The position numbers and the translations under genes were made by a program. Source: Melitaea cinxia (Eukaryota > Arthropoda > Insecta > Lepidoptera > Nymphalidae). Taken from it: a stretch of DNA of 64,000 nucleotides. Below the pieces are notes generated by a model. The model worked only from the letters and a program-made list of their open reading frames with translations, was not told the DNA's origin and ran no database searches. Below are positions 41,548 through 52,200 of this stretch, piece by piece. The stretch covers positions 10,001 to 74,000 of the forward strand of contig NC_059421.1 in NCBI RefSeq assembly GCF_905220565.1. Direction: 5' to 3'. Positions within the stretch are counted from its first letter, which is position 1. The number at the start of each line of letters is the position of its first letter.

Positions 41548-41838
41548 GCTCTACGTAGAGTCAACCTCCCGATCCCGTTTCTTGGACCAGGAGTGGACGG
41601 AGCAGCTCGGGGCCAGCACGGAGAGCCGTCGCACGGGTTTCTGCGATCAGCGGTTCCCGAAATATCTAATTTCTGTTTTTTCAAGAAGTAGTTCGGGTCT
41701 TAGGTGCCGATAAAGAACGAAATTAGAAGATAGGATATCTCGGGAACCGCTGGTCGTAGAGCGACGCGGTTTTCGGTGCTGACCTTCCCTCACTGAGGGC
41801 TACCAAATTAATTATATCCGACGACTCTACGTAGAGTC
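41548..41838. repeat. Large imperfect inverted repeat in 5' UTR
   Basis: CTCTACGTAGAG occurs at both ends (about 41550 and 41825, the latter inside the perfect 16-bp palindrome GACTCTACGTAGAGTC, 41823-41838). Between them, CAGCGGTTCCCGAAATATC (about 41648) is inverted as GATATCTCGGGAACCGCTGG (about 41738). Further partial complementarity lies between the arms, so the region can fold back over most of its 290 nt. Confidence 0.75.
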
Positions 41839-42067
41839 ATTGACCAAAAAGTCGAGTTTTCTCGCTTTTTGTTAGTTTTTAAGTTAGATTAGATAGTTTT
41901 AGGACCCAGGCATATTTGCCTGATTTATACTGATATATAGGAACAGTCTCTAGCTTTTTTTACAACCGCTATTGCGGTATTTATACACTTGACAAAATTT
42001 TAAAATTTAATTATACAAATTTATTTGACGCTGTTCCTTTTTAACTCTTAACGCGACCCCCACTAAA

Positions 42068-43678
42068 ATGATGACTCCTAGGACCCCACCAAAACAACAA
42101 GAGGTGATTAATTCACCCGTACCCTCTCCCTCCCCCAAAGGACTCAAAAAGTCGGTCCGTACTAGCATCGAGATCATAGAACAGGTCACCAAAGATTCTG
42201 CTGTCGAAAAGCCACAGGGTGCGCCGACCACATCCAAGCCTAAAGTGCAAACGGCCCGGAAAGTAGCGCATAGCCCTAAGGAAGGGGGTGAAGCGCGGGC
42301 ACGCATACCAGCAGCGACCACTTCAAAGAGCAAAGCGCAGTTTGCTTTTGTTATTTCCCCCGGAAGGCCAAACAAATTTACCCAACAAAAGCCGGATAAA
42401 AGGGGACCGGCTGCCGGGGAATCGAATGAGCGAAAAACCCTTGACGCGGGGAATAGCCCTAGGGAGGAGAGAGAAGAGCAGGTACACGCATCCACTGAGG
42501 AAAACATGGATAACCGAGAGCGGACAGCGACCGAGCAGGCGACTAAAATAAGAAACGCTGTCCAAAACTCTAGAAATTTAAAAACAGAATATAAAAATGA
42601 CATATTAGGAGCGCTAAAAGTTCTCGAAAAGATAGTGGCTGACTCCGAGGCTGACCTCAGAACCGAGAGGGCACGAAGAAGGGACGTGGGTTCTGTGGAC
42701 GGGGCGCCGGCGAAAATAAGCGCCGACGCCACGTTCGTGGTCCCCCCGGACCCCAGTCTGAGTAGAAATCTGGAGGTGCAGCGCCAGCTGCTCCTGGAGA
42801 CAAATGAGAGGATGAAGAGCCTCCAGGAGGAGCTGGTGAAGTGCAGCCGGACGGTTGAGGAGCAGCGGCGGAGCTATGCAAATGTGGCCGCCTCGAGACC
42901 GCGACATCCCGCGAGGCCTGCGGCATTGCACTCGGTGGTGGTCACCTCAGTGGATGCCGAACAGACAGCGGATGAGGTCCTTGACACAGTGAGGAAGACC
43001 ATTGACGCCAAAGAGGGGTGGGTCCAAATCGACCGGGTCCGGAAAGCCAGGGACCGAAAAATAATCATGGGCTTCGGGACTATTGAAGACAGGGCGAAAG
43101 CAAAAGAAAAACTGGCGAAGGAAGGAACGGGCCTCGTGGTCGAGGAGATGAAGAATAGAGACCCTCTAATAATAATTAGAGGAGTCCTGAAAGCGCATAC
43201 AGATGACGAGGTTATAAAAGGTCTGAGAAACCAAAACAGACATCTATTTAGCGACCTCGACCCCGGGGAAGACCGCCTCTTAATAAAATACCGCAGGAGG
43301 GCAAGGAACCCGCTCACGGCCCACGTAGTCCTTAGCGTATCGCCCAAACTTTGGGCGAGGATAACGGGAGTAGGCGCGGTCCAAATCGACCTGATGAGGC
43401 TGCGGGTGGAGGACCAGTCTCCACTGGTCCAGTGCACGCGCTGTCTCGGGTACGGCCATGGGCGGAAGTACTGCAAGGACCCAGCGGACCTTTGCAGCCA
43501 CTGTGGCGGGCCACACCTTAAGGCTCAATGCACGGAGGACCCGGCGGTGTCGCCACCTTCCTGCCGGAACTGTCGTCGGGCGAAGCTCGCAAAGCTCGAC
43601 CATAACGCTTTTAGCGACGACTGTCCCGTCAGGAGGAGGTGGGATGACATCGCCCGCTCCTCCGTAGCGTATTGCTAA
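42068..43678 (+). CDS. ORF1: Gag-like protein with three zinc clusters
   Basis: 536 residues from ATG (MMTPRTPPKQ). The N-terminal half is basic and low-complexity. A predicted coiled-coil region (LEVQRQLLLETNERMKSLQE) precedes RRM-like segments (VVVTSVDAEQTADEV; LIIIRGVLKAHTDDEV). Knuckles: C456-C459-H464-C469, C476-C479-H483-C488, and a looser C499-C502-H512-C519. It ends ...SSVAYC-stop, 11 nt after the ORF2 frame opens. Expected role: RNA binding and delivery to telomeres. Confidence 0.92.
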   Translation: MMTPRTPPKQQEVINSPVPSPSPKGLKKSVRTSIEIIEQVTKDSAVEKPQGAPTTSKPKVQTARKVAHSPKEGGEARARIPAATTSKSKAQFAFVISPGRPNKFTQQKPDKRGPAAGESNERKTLDAGNSPREEREEQVHASTEENMDNRERTATEQATKIRNAVQNSRNLKTEYKNDILGALKVLEKIVADSEADLRTERARRRDVGSVDGAPAKISADATFVVPPDPSLSRNLEVQRQLLLETNERMKSLQEELVKCSRTVEEQRRSYANVAASRPRHPARPAALHSVVVTSVDAEQTADEVLDTVRKTIDAKEGWVQIDRVRKARDRKIIMGFGTIEDRAKAKEKLAKEGTGLVVEEMKNRDPLIIIRGVLKAHTDDEVIKGLRNQNRHLFSDLDPGEDRLLIKYRRRARNPLTAHVVLSVSPKLWARITGVGAVQIDLMRLRVEDQSPLVQCTRCLGYGHGRKYCKDPADLCSHCGGPHLKAQCTEDPAVSPPSCRNCRRAKLAKLDHNAFSDDCPVRRRWDDIARSSVAYC

Positions 43679-43697
43679 GGGCAGGCCGGTAGACACA

Positions 43698-46600
43698 GTG
43701 GCTTTAAACATCCTCCAGGCGAACCTCCAGCGCAGTAAGTTGGCATACTCCGACTTCCTGATCGAAGCCTCTAGCCTGCGTACGCGGATTGCTCTGGTAC
43801 AGGAGCCATACGTCGGCGGCATAAGGCGTGTGAAAGGTCAGAGTGGGATCAGGGTCTTCCAGTGTGCGGACGATGGAAGTGGGACTGTCAAGGCCGCAGT
43901 CATCGTATTTGATGCGGACCTTCACATCACGCAGTACCCGAAACTCACCACGAACAACATCTCTGTGGTGGGGATCCGAGTTCGCAGCCGGGAGATCATC
44001 CTGGTCTCATTTTACTTTGAGCCCAACCTGCCGATGGACTCGTACCTGGCACATCTGCGCCGGGTGCAGCGCGAGACGGGAAGTCGGAGTATTGTTATTG
44101 GAGGAGACTCCAATGCCAAATGCGTCTGGTGGGGTAGTCCCGTGACGGATCGCCGCGGTGAAGAATTGCACGGGTTCCTGGAGGACCTCGGTCTCTGCCT
44201 CCTGAACCAAGGGGAAACCCCCACCTTCGACACAATCCGGGGCGGCGAAAGGTACAGCAGTTATATTGATATAACTGCTGTATCGTCTGACCTGCTTGGC
44301 CTGGTGGACGGCTGGCGCGTGCGCGAGGACCTGACCAACTCGGACCACAACGCCATCACCTTCCTCATCAACACCAAACACATCAACACAAATACCATCA
44401 AACACACAACACGAAAATACTTTACAAAAAAGGCGAATTGGGCCCAGTTTCGTGAGAAACTGGGTCAAATTAAAACGCAAGAACACTTTACAATAGACAC
44501 GATTAAAAACATACAGACACACGCACAATTGGACTCCACAATAACTCAACTAAACAACATAATACAAAAAACATGCACGAAGACAATACCGCTAACAAAA
44601 CACAGGGAGGTCCTTGCGATGCCGTGGTGGAACGAGGGGTTGGCAGTGCTTAAGCGCGAGGTGGCCACCAGGAAAGGTAGGATCGGATGCGCGGCGCCGG
44701 TTAGACGTCGCAAGGTTGTGGGAGAGTACCTGGAGGCGAAGGAAAGGTACGAGACCGAGGTGAGGCACGCGCAGACGCGCAGCTGGGTCGCCTTCTGCGA
44801 ACGCCAGGATGGGGAATCTATGTGGGGAGGGATTTACAGGGTCCTCGGCAGGACCTCCAGGAGGGACGTGGACCCACCGCTGGTGGTAAACAATATGGGG
44901 TTAGATGCCAGGGGCTCGGCCCGACTCCTGGCTGAGACCTTCTACCCGGAGGACTCCGAAGAGGATGACTCCGAAGAGCACCGCCGGGTGAGGGTCTTGG
45001 CCGGGCGGACCGACATCGAGACTTCTTCGGGCCAAACTGACCCTCTATTCACTCACACAGAACTGAAGTTGGCTAGTCGGTCGTTTGACCCGAAGAAGGC
45101 CCCAGGTGCGGACGGTTTTACTGCCGATATATGCCTGCACGCAATCCAATCGGACCCGGACCTCTTTTTGTGCCTCTTCAACAGGTGCCTCGAGCTCCGA
45201 TATTTTCCTAGGCCCTGGAAGGAGGCGACGGTCATCTTTCTCCGGAAGCCCGGGAAGACTGATTATACAGCTCCAAAATCATATCGTCCAATCGGTCTCC
45301 TTCCGGTGCTTGGGAAGATATTGGAGAAAATGCTAGTCGCCAGGCTAAAATACCACCTGCTGCCCAAGCTTAGTACTCGCCAATTTGGCTTCATGCCCCA
45401 GCGTAGCACCGAGGACGCCCTCTATACCCTAGTTAGGTTCATCAGAGATAAATTAGAAGAAAAAAAGATAGTGGTTTTGATCTCGCTGGATATAGAGGGC
45501 GCCTTCGACAACGCTTGGTGGCCTAAAATAAAGGTAAGGTTGGCTGAGGAAAGGTGCCCCGAAAACATTCGGTGGCTCTTGGGCAGCTACCTGAGCGACA
45601 GACGTGCCAGAGTGAGGTACCTGGGGGAGGAGCACGTGAGGGACACCGGGAAGGGCTGCGTGCAGGGATCTATCGGTGGGCCGATTTTGTGGAACCTGCT
45701 CCTGGATCCACTACTTCAGGAGTTGGAGGCCAAAGGCGAGTACGCGCAGGCGTTCGCCGACGATGTGGTGTTGGTGTTCGAGGGTGAAACGGCCCTCGAG
45801 ATCGAACGTCGGGCCAATGCCGTCCTCGAACGTGTGAGGGCGTGGGGAGCATCTAATAAACTTCGGTTTGCGCCCCACAAGACAAACGCTATGGTTGTGA
45901 CGCGCAAACTGAAGTATGACACCCCGCGTCTTCACATGGGCGGGGTCGACATTGTCCTGGCGAGCGAGATCAAGCTGCTGGGGGTCGTCATAGACAACAA
46001 ACTCACCTTCAACGCCCACGTCGCGAACGTCTGCAGGCGCGCGCTCGCCTTTTACCACCAGCTGGCCCGTGCGGCTAAGGCCAGCTGGGGTCTCCATCCT
46101 GAAGTAATCCGCACTATTTACAGGGCGGTGGTTGAGCCCGTGATTTTGTATGCGGCTGCCGTCTGGGCGCCGGCCGTGGACAAGCTCGGTATTCGCAAGC
46201 AGCTGAACGTGGTCCAGCGGGGCTTCGCGCAGAAGCTTTGCAGGGCATACCGAACCACCTCTCTGAACTCCGCATTGTTGCTCGCTGGGATACTCCCCCT
46301 CGACCTCCGTGTCCGCGAAGCCGCGAATTTGTACGAGGCGAGACGGGGGGTCCCCCAGCGGGTGATAGGGGATCGAGAGGTGGAGCGGATGTCCTCGGCT
46401 CTGCGGTCTCCGCACCCCGCCTCTCATATCGACCTTGAGTTCAAGCGCCTGGCGGACCAAGAACAGTTCACCGCTAACAGCGAGCACACATTTAACATCT
46501 TCACGGACGGCAGCAAGATTGAGGGCAAAGTGGGTGCGGCGTTGTCCGTATGGGCTGGCGCCGCCGAAACCAAAACCCTCAAGCTTGCTTTGCCGTCCTA

Positions 46601-47357
46601 TTGTACGGTCTACCAGGCGGAACTCTTGGCGATATGTCGGGCGGCACGGATGGCCGCAGACACCTTGGCTGGATCCGTCGGGATTTACTCCGACTCCTTG
46701 TCGGCACTGCTCACGCTGGAGAACCCGGTAGCCCCCCATCCCCTAGCCGTTGAAGCGCGGGGACACCTGCGAAGGGCTCTGCTCCGGGACAAACGTGTTA
46801 GTTTGTTCTGGATCAAAGCCCACGCAGGGCTGGAGGGCAATGAGCGTGCCGACCATCTGGCCAAGGAGGCTGCGCTGAAGTCTAAACGCGCCTTTGACTA
46901 TGACAGCTGCCCGGTTTCATTCATCAGGCGGAGCATTCGCATGCAATCGCTTGATGAATGGAACCAGCGGTACCGTGCCGGCGAAACGGCTGGCGTCACC
47001 AGGGTGTTCTTCCCTGACGCGATAGCCGCATACAGAATCACGAGCAAAATAGGGGTGGACTGGTTTGTCACCCAAGCGTTGACGGGGCATGGCGGATTCT
47101 CCGAATACTTGTACCGTTTCAAGTGTAAGGAGAGTCCGTCGTGCGTCTGCGACCCTGGGTGCTCCGAGTCCGTCCTCCACGTCCTCCTGGAGTGTCCTGC
47201 ATTTGCCTACGAGAGGCTGCGTTTGGAAAATGAAACGGGTATACAAATAGTGGAAAGGAACCTGTGTGAAATAATTACAAACAACGCAACTAGAGAACTG
47301 TTCCTACAATATTGTGTAAAAATAGTTAAAGCAGTTAATATTAGAAATAAGAATTAG
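43698..47357 (+). CDS. ORF2: endonuclease-RT-RNase H polyprotein
   Basis: About 1,219 residues. Endonuclease: LQANLQ near 6-11, QEPY about 35-38, GGDSNA 135-140, SDH 215-217. RT: APGADG, SYRPIGLLPVLGK, FGFMPQRST, SLDIEGAFDNAWW, CVQGSIGGPILWN, FADD 686-689, KLLGVVIDN. RNase H: catalytic D937 (FTDGSK), E975 (YQAE), D999 (IYSDS), D1052 (NERADHLA) with H1042. The C-terminal Cys-rich segment CVCDPGC...HVLLEC resembles the usual zinc finger. No ATG lies at the start: the frame opens at 43668 after TAG, and 43698 is a GTG just before the conserved LQAN block. The frame is open throughout. Confidence 0.93.
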   Translation: MALNILQANLQRSKLAYSDFLIEASSLRTRIALVQEPYVGGIRRVKGQSGIRVFQCADDGSGTVKAAVIVFDADLHITQYPKLTTNNISVVGIRVRSREIILVSFYFEPNLPMDSYLAHLRRVQRETGSRSIVIGGDSNAKCVWWGSPVTDRRGEELHGFLEDLGLCLLNQGETPTFDTIRGGERYSSYIDITAVSSDLLGLVDGWRVREDLTNSDHNAITFLINTKHINTNTIKHTTRKYFTKKANWAQFREKLGQIKTQEHFTIDTIKNIQTHAQLDSTITQLNNIIQKTCTKTIPLTKHREVLAMPWWNEGLAVLKREVATRKGRIGCAAPVRRRKVVGEYLEAKERYETEVRHAQTRSWVAFCERQDGESMWGGIYRVLGRTSRRDVDPPLVVNNMGLDARGSARLLAETFYPEDSEEDDSEEHRRVRVLAGRTDIETSSGQTDPLFTHTELKLASRSFDPKKAPGADGFTADICLHAIQSDPDLFLCLFNRCLELRYFPRPWKEATVIFLRKPGKTDYTAPKSYRPIGLLPVLGKILEKMLVARLKYHLLPKLSTRQFGFMPQRSTEDALYTLVRFIRDKLEEKKIVVLISLDIEGAFDNAWWPKIKVRLAEERCPENIRWLLGSYLSDRRARVRYLGEEHVRDTGKGCVQGSIGGPILWNLLLDPLLQELEAKGEYAQAFADDVVLVFEGETALEIERRANAVLERVRAWGASNKLRFAPHKTNAMVVTRKLKYDTPRLHMGGVDIVLASEIKLLGVVIDNKLTFNAHVANVCRRALAFYHQLARAAKASWGLHPEVIRTIYRAVVEPVILYAAAVWAPAVDKLGIRKQLNVVQRGFAQKLCRAYRTTSLNSALLLAGILPLDLRVREAANLYEARRGVPQRVIGDREVERMSSALRSPHPASHIDLEFKRLADQEQFTANSEHTFNIFTDGSKIEGKVGAALSVWAGAAETKTLKLALPSYCTVYQAELLAICRAARMAADTLAGSVGIYSDSLSALLTLENPVAPHPLAVEARGHLRRALLRDKRVSLFWIKAHAGLEGNERADHLAKEAALKSKRAFDYDSCPVSFIRRSIRMQSLDEWNQRYRAGETAGVTRVFFPDAIAAYRITSKIGVDWFVTQALTGHGGFSEYLYRFKCKESPSCVCDPGCSESVLHVLLECPAFAYERLRLENETGIQIVERNLCEIITNNATRELFLQYCVKIVKAVNIRNKN

Positions 47358-47795
47358 TAAAATTATGTTTTCTGGATATAATTGTATATTGTAGTATAAC
47401 ATAAGCAAGTAAGATTTAAGTAGGAATAGTATAAGAATTAGAATAGCTTCCAATGTAAAATTAGTTGTAAATTTTCATTAGAAGTAATAATAAATGTGTA
47501 AGAGAATCTGTAAATAAACCTTGTAACAAATAAAATAGTAGTAAGAAAAGTATGCTAAAATGTAAATAAAATTATTGTACGCAAACCCCACTCATTTCCC
47601 CAAGAGTTGATAGTTTTAAGTAATACAGAATAGTAAGAATAGACTAGATTAGATGGGAACCCACCCAGTGTGTGAATGAGGAATGAATGATAGAAAGAAC
47701 TAGTATGCTGAATGAAAGTGCGAGAGGAATACTAGCGAGAACTGGAATGAATGAGTAGCGTAGGGACAGTCTCACACCCATGTGTGGGGGTCTAG

Positions 47796-47848
<53 letters not shown>

Positions 47849-47851
<3 letters not shown>

Positions 47852-47940
47852 AACCTAACCTAACCTAACCTAACCTAACCTAACCTAACCTAACCTAACC
47901 TAACCTAACCTAACCTAACCTAACCTAACCTAACCTAACC
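47849..47940. repeat. Telomeric (CCTAA)n array
   Basis: Perfect units between a plus-strand poly(A) and a minus-strand poly(T), i.e. two 3' ends facing each other. Confidence 0.98.
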
Positions 47941-48816
47941 TTTTTTTTTTTTTTTTTTAACGTGGGGAAAATCCGTCATGGACACCCTCCGGTAGGGGGG
48001 GCTCGGAGGGGATTCAGACTCTTACTGAATAAAAACCGCCACGTGTGTTCTGCCGTGCGCCTATGTGGCGGGATCACAAGGACGCTTGTCAGCTCATTCG
48101 CAACCCCGCCGGCGCTTGCCCTTTCGGGCCCACCGCAGTGCAAAGCACCTCGGAGGACGCACTCGAACACGAAGCGCGCCCTCCCCTCCTTGGGGGGACC
48201 GTGCAAGTCGGACGACGAATCCCCCGACCCATCGCCCGCGTGGCCCCCCCCGCGGGCAGGGGGACACCCCCCACCCGCATTGCGCCTGTGGGTACAATCC
48301 CGCGCCGCCCCAGCGCCCCAGGCCTAGCCCGGCGTTGCGCGACACCAGGCACCTAGCCCGGGGCGGACAATGTCAGCACGACGAAGCCGACAAAGGCCAG
48401 GGTGGCCGCAGTCTAGGCCCTCCAGCCGACCGCAGCCTCGGCGCGAGAAAGCGCCCTCGCACGCCTTAGGGCGGGCGAGCGAACCCGCCCACCCCGTCCT
48501 CCGCGTGGGGGAAGGAAAGACCGACCCCCACGTCACCGCGCCGTCTCAGCGCCACACACACAGCCGCGCCTCCGCGCCAACACACCCGCGCTCGCAGGAC
48601 CACCCCAGTACTAGACCAGAGCGGGACCCGGAGCGCATCGTCTGGTTTTGGTCCGCGGGGATCCGAAGACCCCTACCGCCCGCAGTCGTGAAACCGCAGG
48701 CGGCACTCCCCTATCCGCCACCCGGGGGACGCGCCCAGTAGAAGTCCAGCAACTCCTCCCCTTGGAGCCCAGGTCCCAGACCTAAGTCTGGGGCCTGGGC
48801 TCCAAAGGCCTGGGAA
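47941..48816 (-). mobile_element. Non-autonomous telomeric retroelement, 0.86-kb class, copy 5
   Basis: Poly(T) at 47941-47958, body 47959-48816, terminal hairpin 48764-48803. The first 180 nt resemble the 1.6-kb class (GCGCCTATGTGGCGGGATCAC) and the remainder resembles the 0.86-kb class, so it may be a recombinant or template-switch product. No protein is encoded. Confidence 0.85.
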
Positions 48817-48896
48817 CCTAACCTAACCTAACCTAACCTAACCTAACCTAACCTAACCTAACCTAACCTAACCTAACCTAACCTAACCTAACCTAA

Positions 48897-48898
<2 letters not shown>
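48817..48898. repeat. Telomeric (CCTAA)n array
   Basis: Perfect CCTAA units. Confidence 0.98.
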
Positions 48899-48927
<29 letters not shown>

Positions 48928-49228
48928 CGTGTGGAAAATCCTTCATGGACACCCTCCGGTTGGGGGGGCTCGGAGGGGAGTCAGACTCTTACTGAACAAA
49001 AACCACACGTGTGTTCCGCCTATGCGCTTGTGGCGAGATCGCGAGGACACAAAGCTCTTTCGCGATCCCGCCGGCGCCTGCCCAGACTAGGGCCCGTCGT
49101 CGTCGCCGCAAAAGCGACAGCGACCCGAGAGAGGATCCCTTGAACACATAAGATCGCCTCTCTCCGTCCTCCTCAGGATCGTGCGATGCGGTCGATAGAT
49201 CCCCCGACCTATCGCCCGCTGATCCAAA

Positions 49229-52200
49229 CTACGGGGGCGGCGGCTGCAGGTTGGCCAGGTAGGCCCTGCGCCGCCGACCGCGTCTACCGCGACGAGACGG
49301 AAGCGAGTTCGGATCCCGTTCCCGCTCCCGCTCCGCCGCCTCCTTCCGCAGCATCACGGCGCTGCAGAAGGAGGAGACGGCGCTCCAGTTCTCCTCGCTG
49401 CCGACCATGGCCGAGACCACGGCCGGCAGCGAGAGATCCGCTCCGATGGCCGCCGACAGGGCGGCGCGCTCTTCGCACCACGCCGGGCAGACCGCGCGCG
49501 TGTGCTCCGCCGTGTCCTCGGCGCCGGCGTCGCAATGGTGACATTCCGACGTCGGCTCCCGCCCCAGCGCTCGGCACAGATAGCGACCGAAGCAGCCGTG
49601 CCCGGTCAGCATCTGCGCCAAGTGGAACGACATCGCACCGTGTCGCCTATCGACCCAGCCGCGCAGAACGGGCCGAATCGCCGCCACCAGCCCCCGACTC
49701 GTAATTACGTTCGGGTCCTCGAGATTCTCCGACCACTTCCGGAAGAGGCCGTCGCGAGCTTCTCTCCTCCATCGCACGACCTCTTGCGGACGAGGCGGTT
49801 CCTCCCTCAGGCGCGCTTCCGTCACGCGCCAGAAGACCGACGCGAGAGCTTCGGCCTCCAGTTCCCACGGGGGGCTGCCGGCGAGGAGACACGATGCGGT
49901 GTAGGACACCGTGCGGTACGCCCTCGCAGCCCGCAGCGCGATAGCGCGGTGCGGCCTGCGAATCAGCGACACGTTCCGCGCGCAGAGAGCGCCCGCCCAA
50001 ATCGGAGCGCCATACAACGCCATCGAACGCACGACGCCCACGAAGAGGCGTCTGCATTTGTCGGCGGGCCCTTCTAGGTTGGGCAGTAGACTCCCGAGCG
50101 CTCCGGCGGCGGCCAGAAGCTTCGGGGTCAGCCGCCGAAAGTGTTCGTCGAACTTCCAGCGACCGTCGAGAACGATGCCCAGGTACTTCATCGTCGACCC
50201 GACGGATATCGAAGTACCCCCGACGACTATCGACGTCCCGGGCGGAGGAGCGGCCCTCGGCCCGTGAAAGGCCAGGACCTCCGTCTTCTGCAAGGCGACC
50301 TCCAGCCCGAGAGCCCGAGTTCTGGCCACCACTTGCGCGACGCCGGCCGTGGCGAGGCGGCCCGCTTCGCGGTGCCCGCCGGCGCGAACGGTGACGAGAG
50401 TGTCGTCTGCGTAGCAGATGACCGACACTCCCGGCAACGTGGCACCGCGGAGCACCCAGTCGTAGCCGATGTTCCACAGGAGCGGTCCGAGGACCGAACC
50501 CTGCGGAACGCCGCACGACATGGACCGCCTCGACAGACCGCCGCCGCCTATCGGGAACTCTACTGCCCTTCCCGCAAAGTAAGCTCCGATGAGCCTACGC
50601 AAGTAGCGCGGGATACCGTGGTATCCCAGCGCCACCCTCACCGTCTCCCAGGGCAGAGAGTTGAACGCGTTGGTCACGTCCAGCGAGACCGCCCACAACA
50701 CTCCACCCCGGGAGACCGCCGACTCGGCGAGGTCCCTGAGGTGGGCAATGGCCGCGACGGTCGACCGCCCCCGACGAAACCCATACTGTGCCTCGTGCAG
50801 TCCCGGGTTCATCGACTCGAGAATTCGAGTCGCCAGGACGCGCTCGAACACCTTACTGATCTCGTCGAGGAGCACGATCGGTCGATAGGCCGAAGGCTGT
50901 TCGGCCGACCGTCCGTCCTTCTTCAGCAGGACGAGCCTGCCCGTCTTCCACACCTGGGGAAACCGGCCCTGCTCCAGGCACCTGTCGAACAGGGCCCGAA
51001 TTCTGCCACCCATGCTACCCGTCGCGAGGCTCAGCACCTTTCCCGGCACGCCGTCCGGGCCCGGGGCGGTGCGCTTAGATTTGAGCCTCGCGACGGCCGC
51101 ACCGAGCTCCGCCTCGGTCACAGGGGGGATCCCGCTCTCCGCGAGACGCGGCTCCGTGACGCCCATAGCCGGTGGGCTCCACTCGTTCCTATGAGGGAAG
51201 TGGGACTCGACTACGCGCTGCAAGATTTGCGGCTGCAGACTCGTGGTCAGAGGGGGTGCCCACGGACGGAGCTTCTTCCGCACCGCCCGGTACGGCCTGC
51301 CCCACGGGTCTCTGTCCAGAGTTCGCAGCCACTCGTCCCAGCACGATTCCTTAGCGCGTGCAATGCCCGCCTGCAGCGCTTTGCAGGCGGACCGGTAGGA
51401 GTCGTACAGGCCGTCCTCTGCGGCCTGGTCCCTTCTTCGCCTCCGCCTGTAGTTGGTGAATCGGCGGCGCGATCTCACGCAGGCTTCGCGCAAGTCGCGG
51501 AGCTCCGGACGCCACCAGTACAAGTGCCGCCTCGGCGGGAACGGCCTCGCCCTCGGCATCGCCGCGTCGCAGATCCGCGCCAGCGATTCGCGGATGCCCT
51601 CTGCTTCCTCGTCGACGGAAAGGGCCGGTTCCGAAGGTCGGCGGATCCATTCCTCCACTATCGCAGCCTCCACGGCGATCTCCGCATCCATCCGACTCAG
51701 CACCCAGCGCGGGCCGGTGCCGATCGGGACGCTCGAGTCGGACGCGTTCGAACGCGACGAGGAGACGTCGAACCGAATGTACCGGTGGTCGGAGAGGGTC
51801 TCGACGTCGGTCAAGACTCTCCAACCCCGGACGCGGTTGTGGAGGTTTCGGGACGCGAAAGTCACGTCCACAATGGACCCACCGCTCCTTCGCACGCAGG
51901 TGTTCCTCGTGCCCCGGTTCAGCAACGTGAGGCCCGTTGCCACCGCCCATTCCTCCATGATCGCGCCCCTCGCGTCAGTCGCCGGAGCCCCCCAGGTCAC
52001 CGACCTGGCGTTGAAGTCGCCGGCGACCAGAACGGCACGGTGCGGCCGCCGAGCGATCGACGCCCCGATCTCCGCGAGCATTGCCTCGAAGTCGGCGAGA
52101 CTCCGGCTCGGGGGAGCGTACACGCCGATGACGGACACTCCGTCCATCGTACCGAGTGCGTATCCGCTCCCCCTCCGGACGTCCACGAAGCCCGCAGAGG

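Larger units (their letters stand above)
40268..47848 (+). mobile_element. Plus-strand telomeric LINE with RNase H (full length)
   Basis: It starts right after CCTAACC and ends in poly(A) 47800-47848 followed directly by CCTAACC. The 5' UTR is about 1.8 kb (40268-42067), ORF1 42068-43678, ORF2 43698-47357, 3' UTR 47358-47799. Orientation (poly(A) followed by CCTAA) and junction phase agree with the TRAS1-type nick reported in Bombyx (C/T on the CCTAA strand, T/A on the TTAGG strand). The RNase H domain points to an I/LOA/R1-like lineage. Assignment to TRAS itself is an inference from target and orientation only. Confidence 0.9.
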
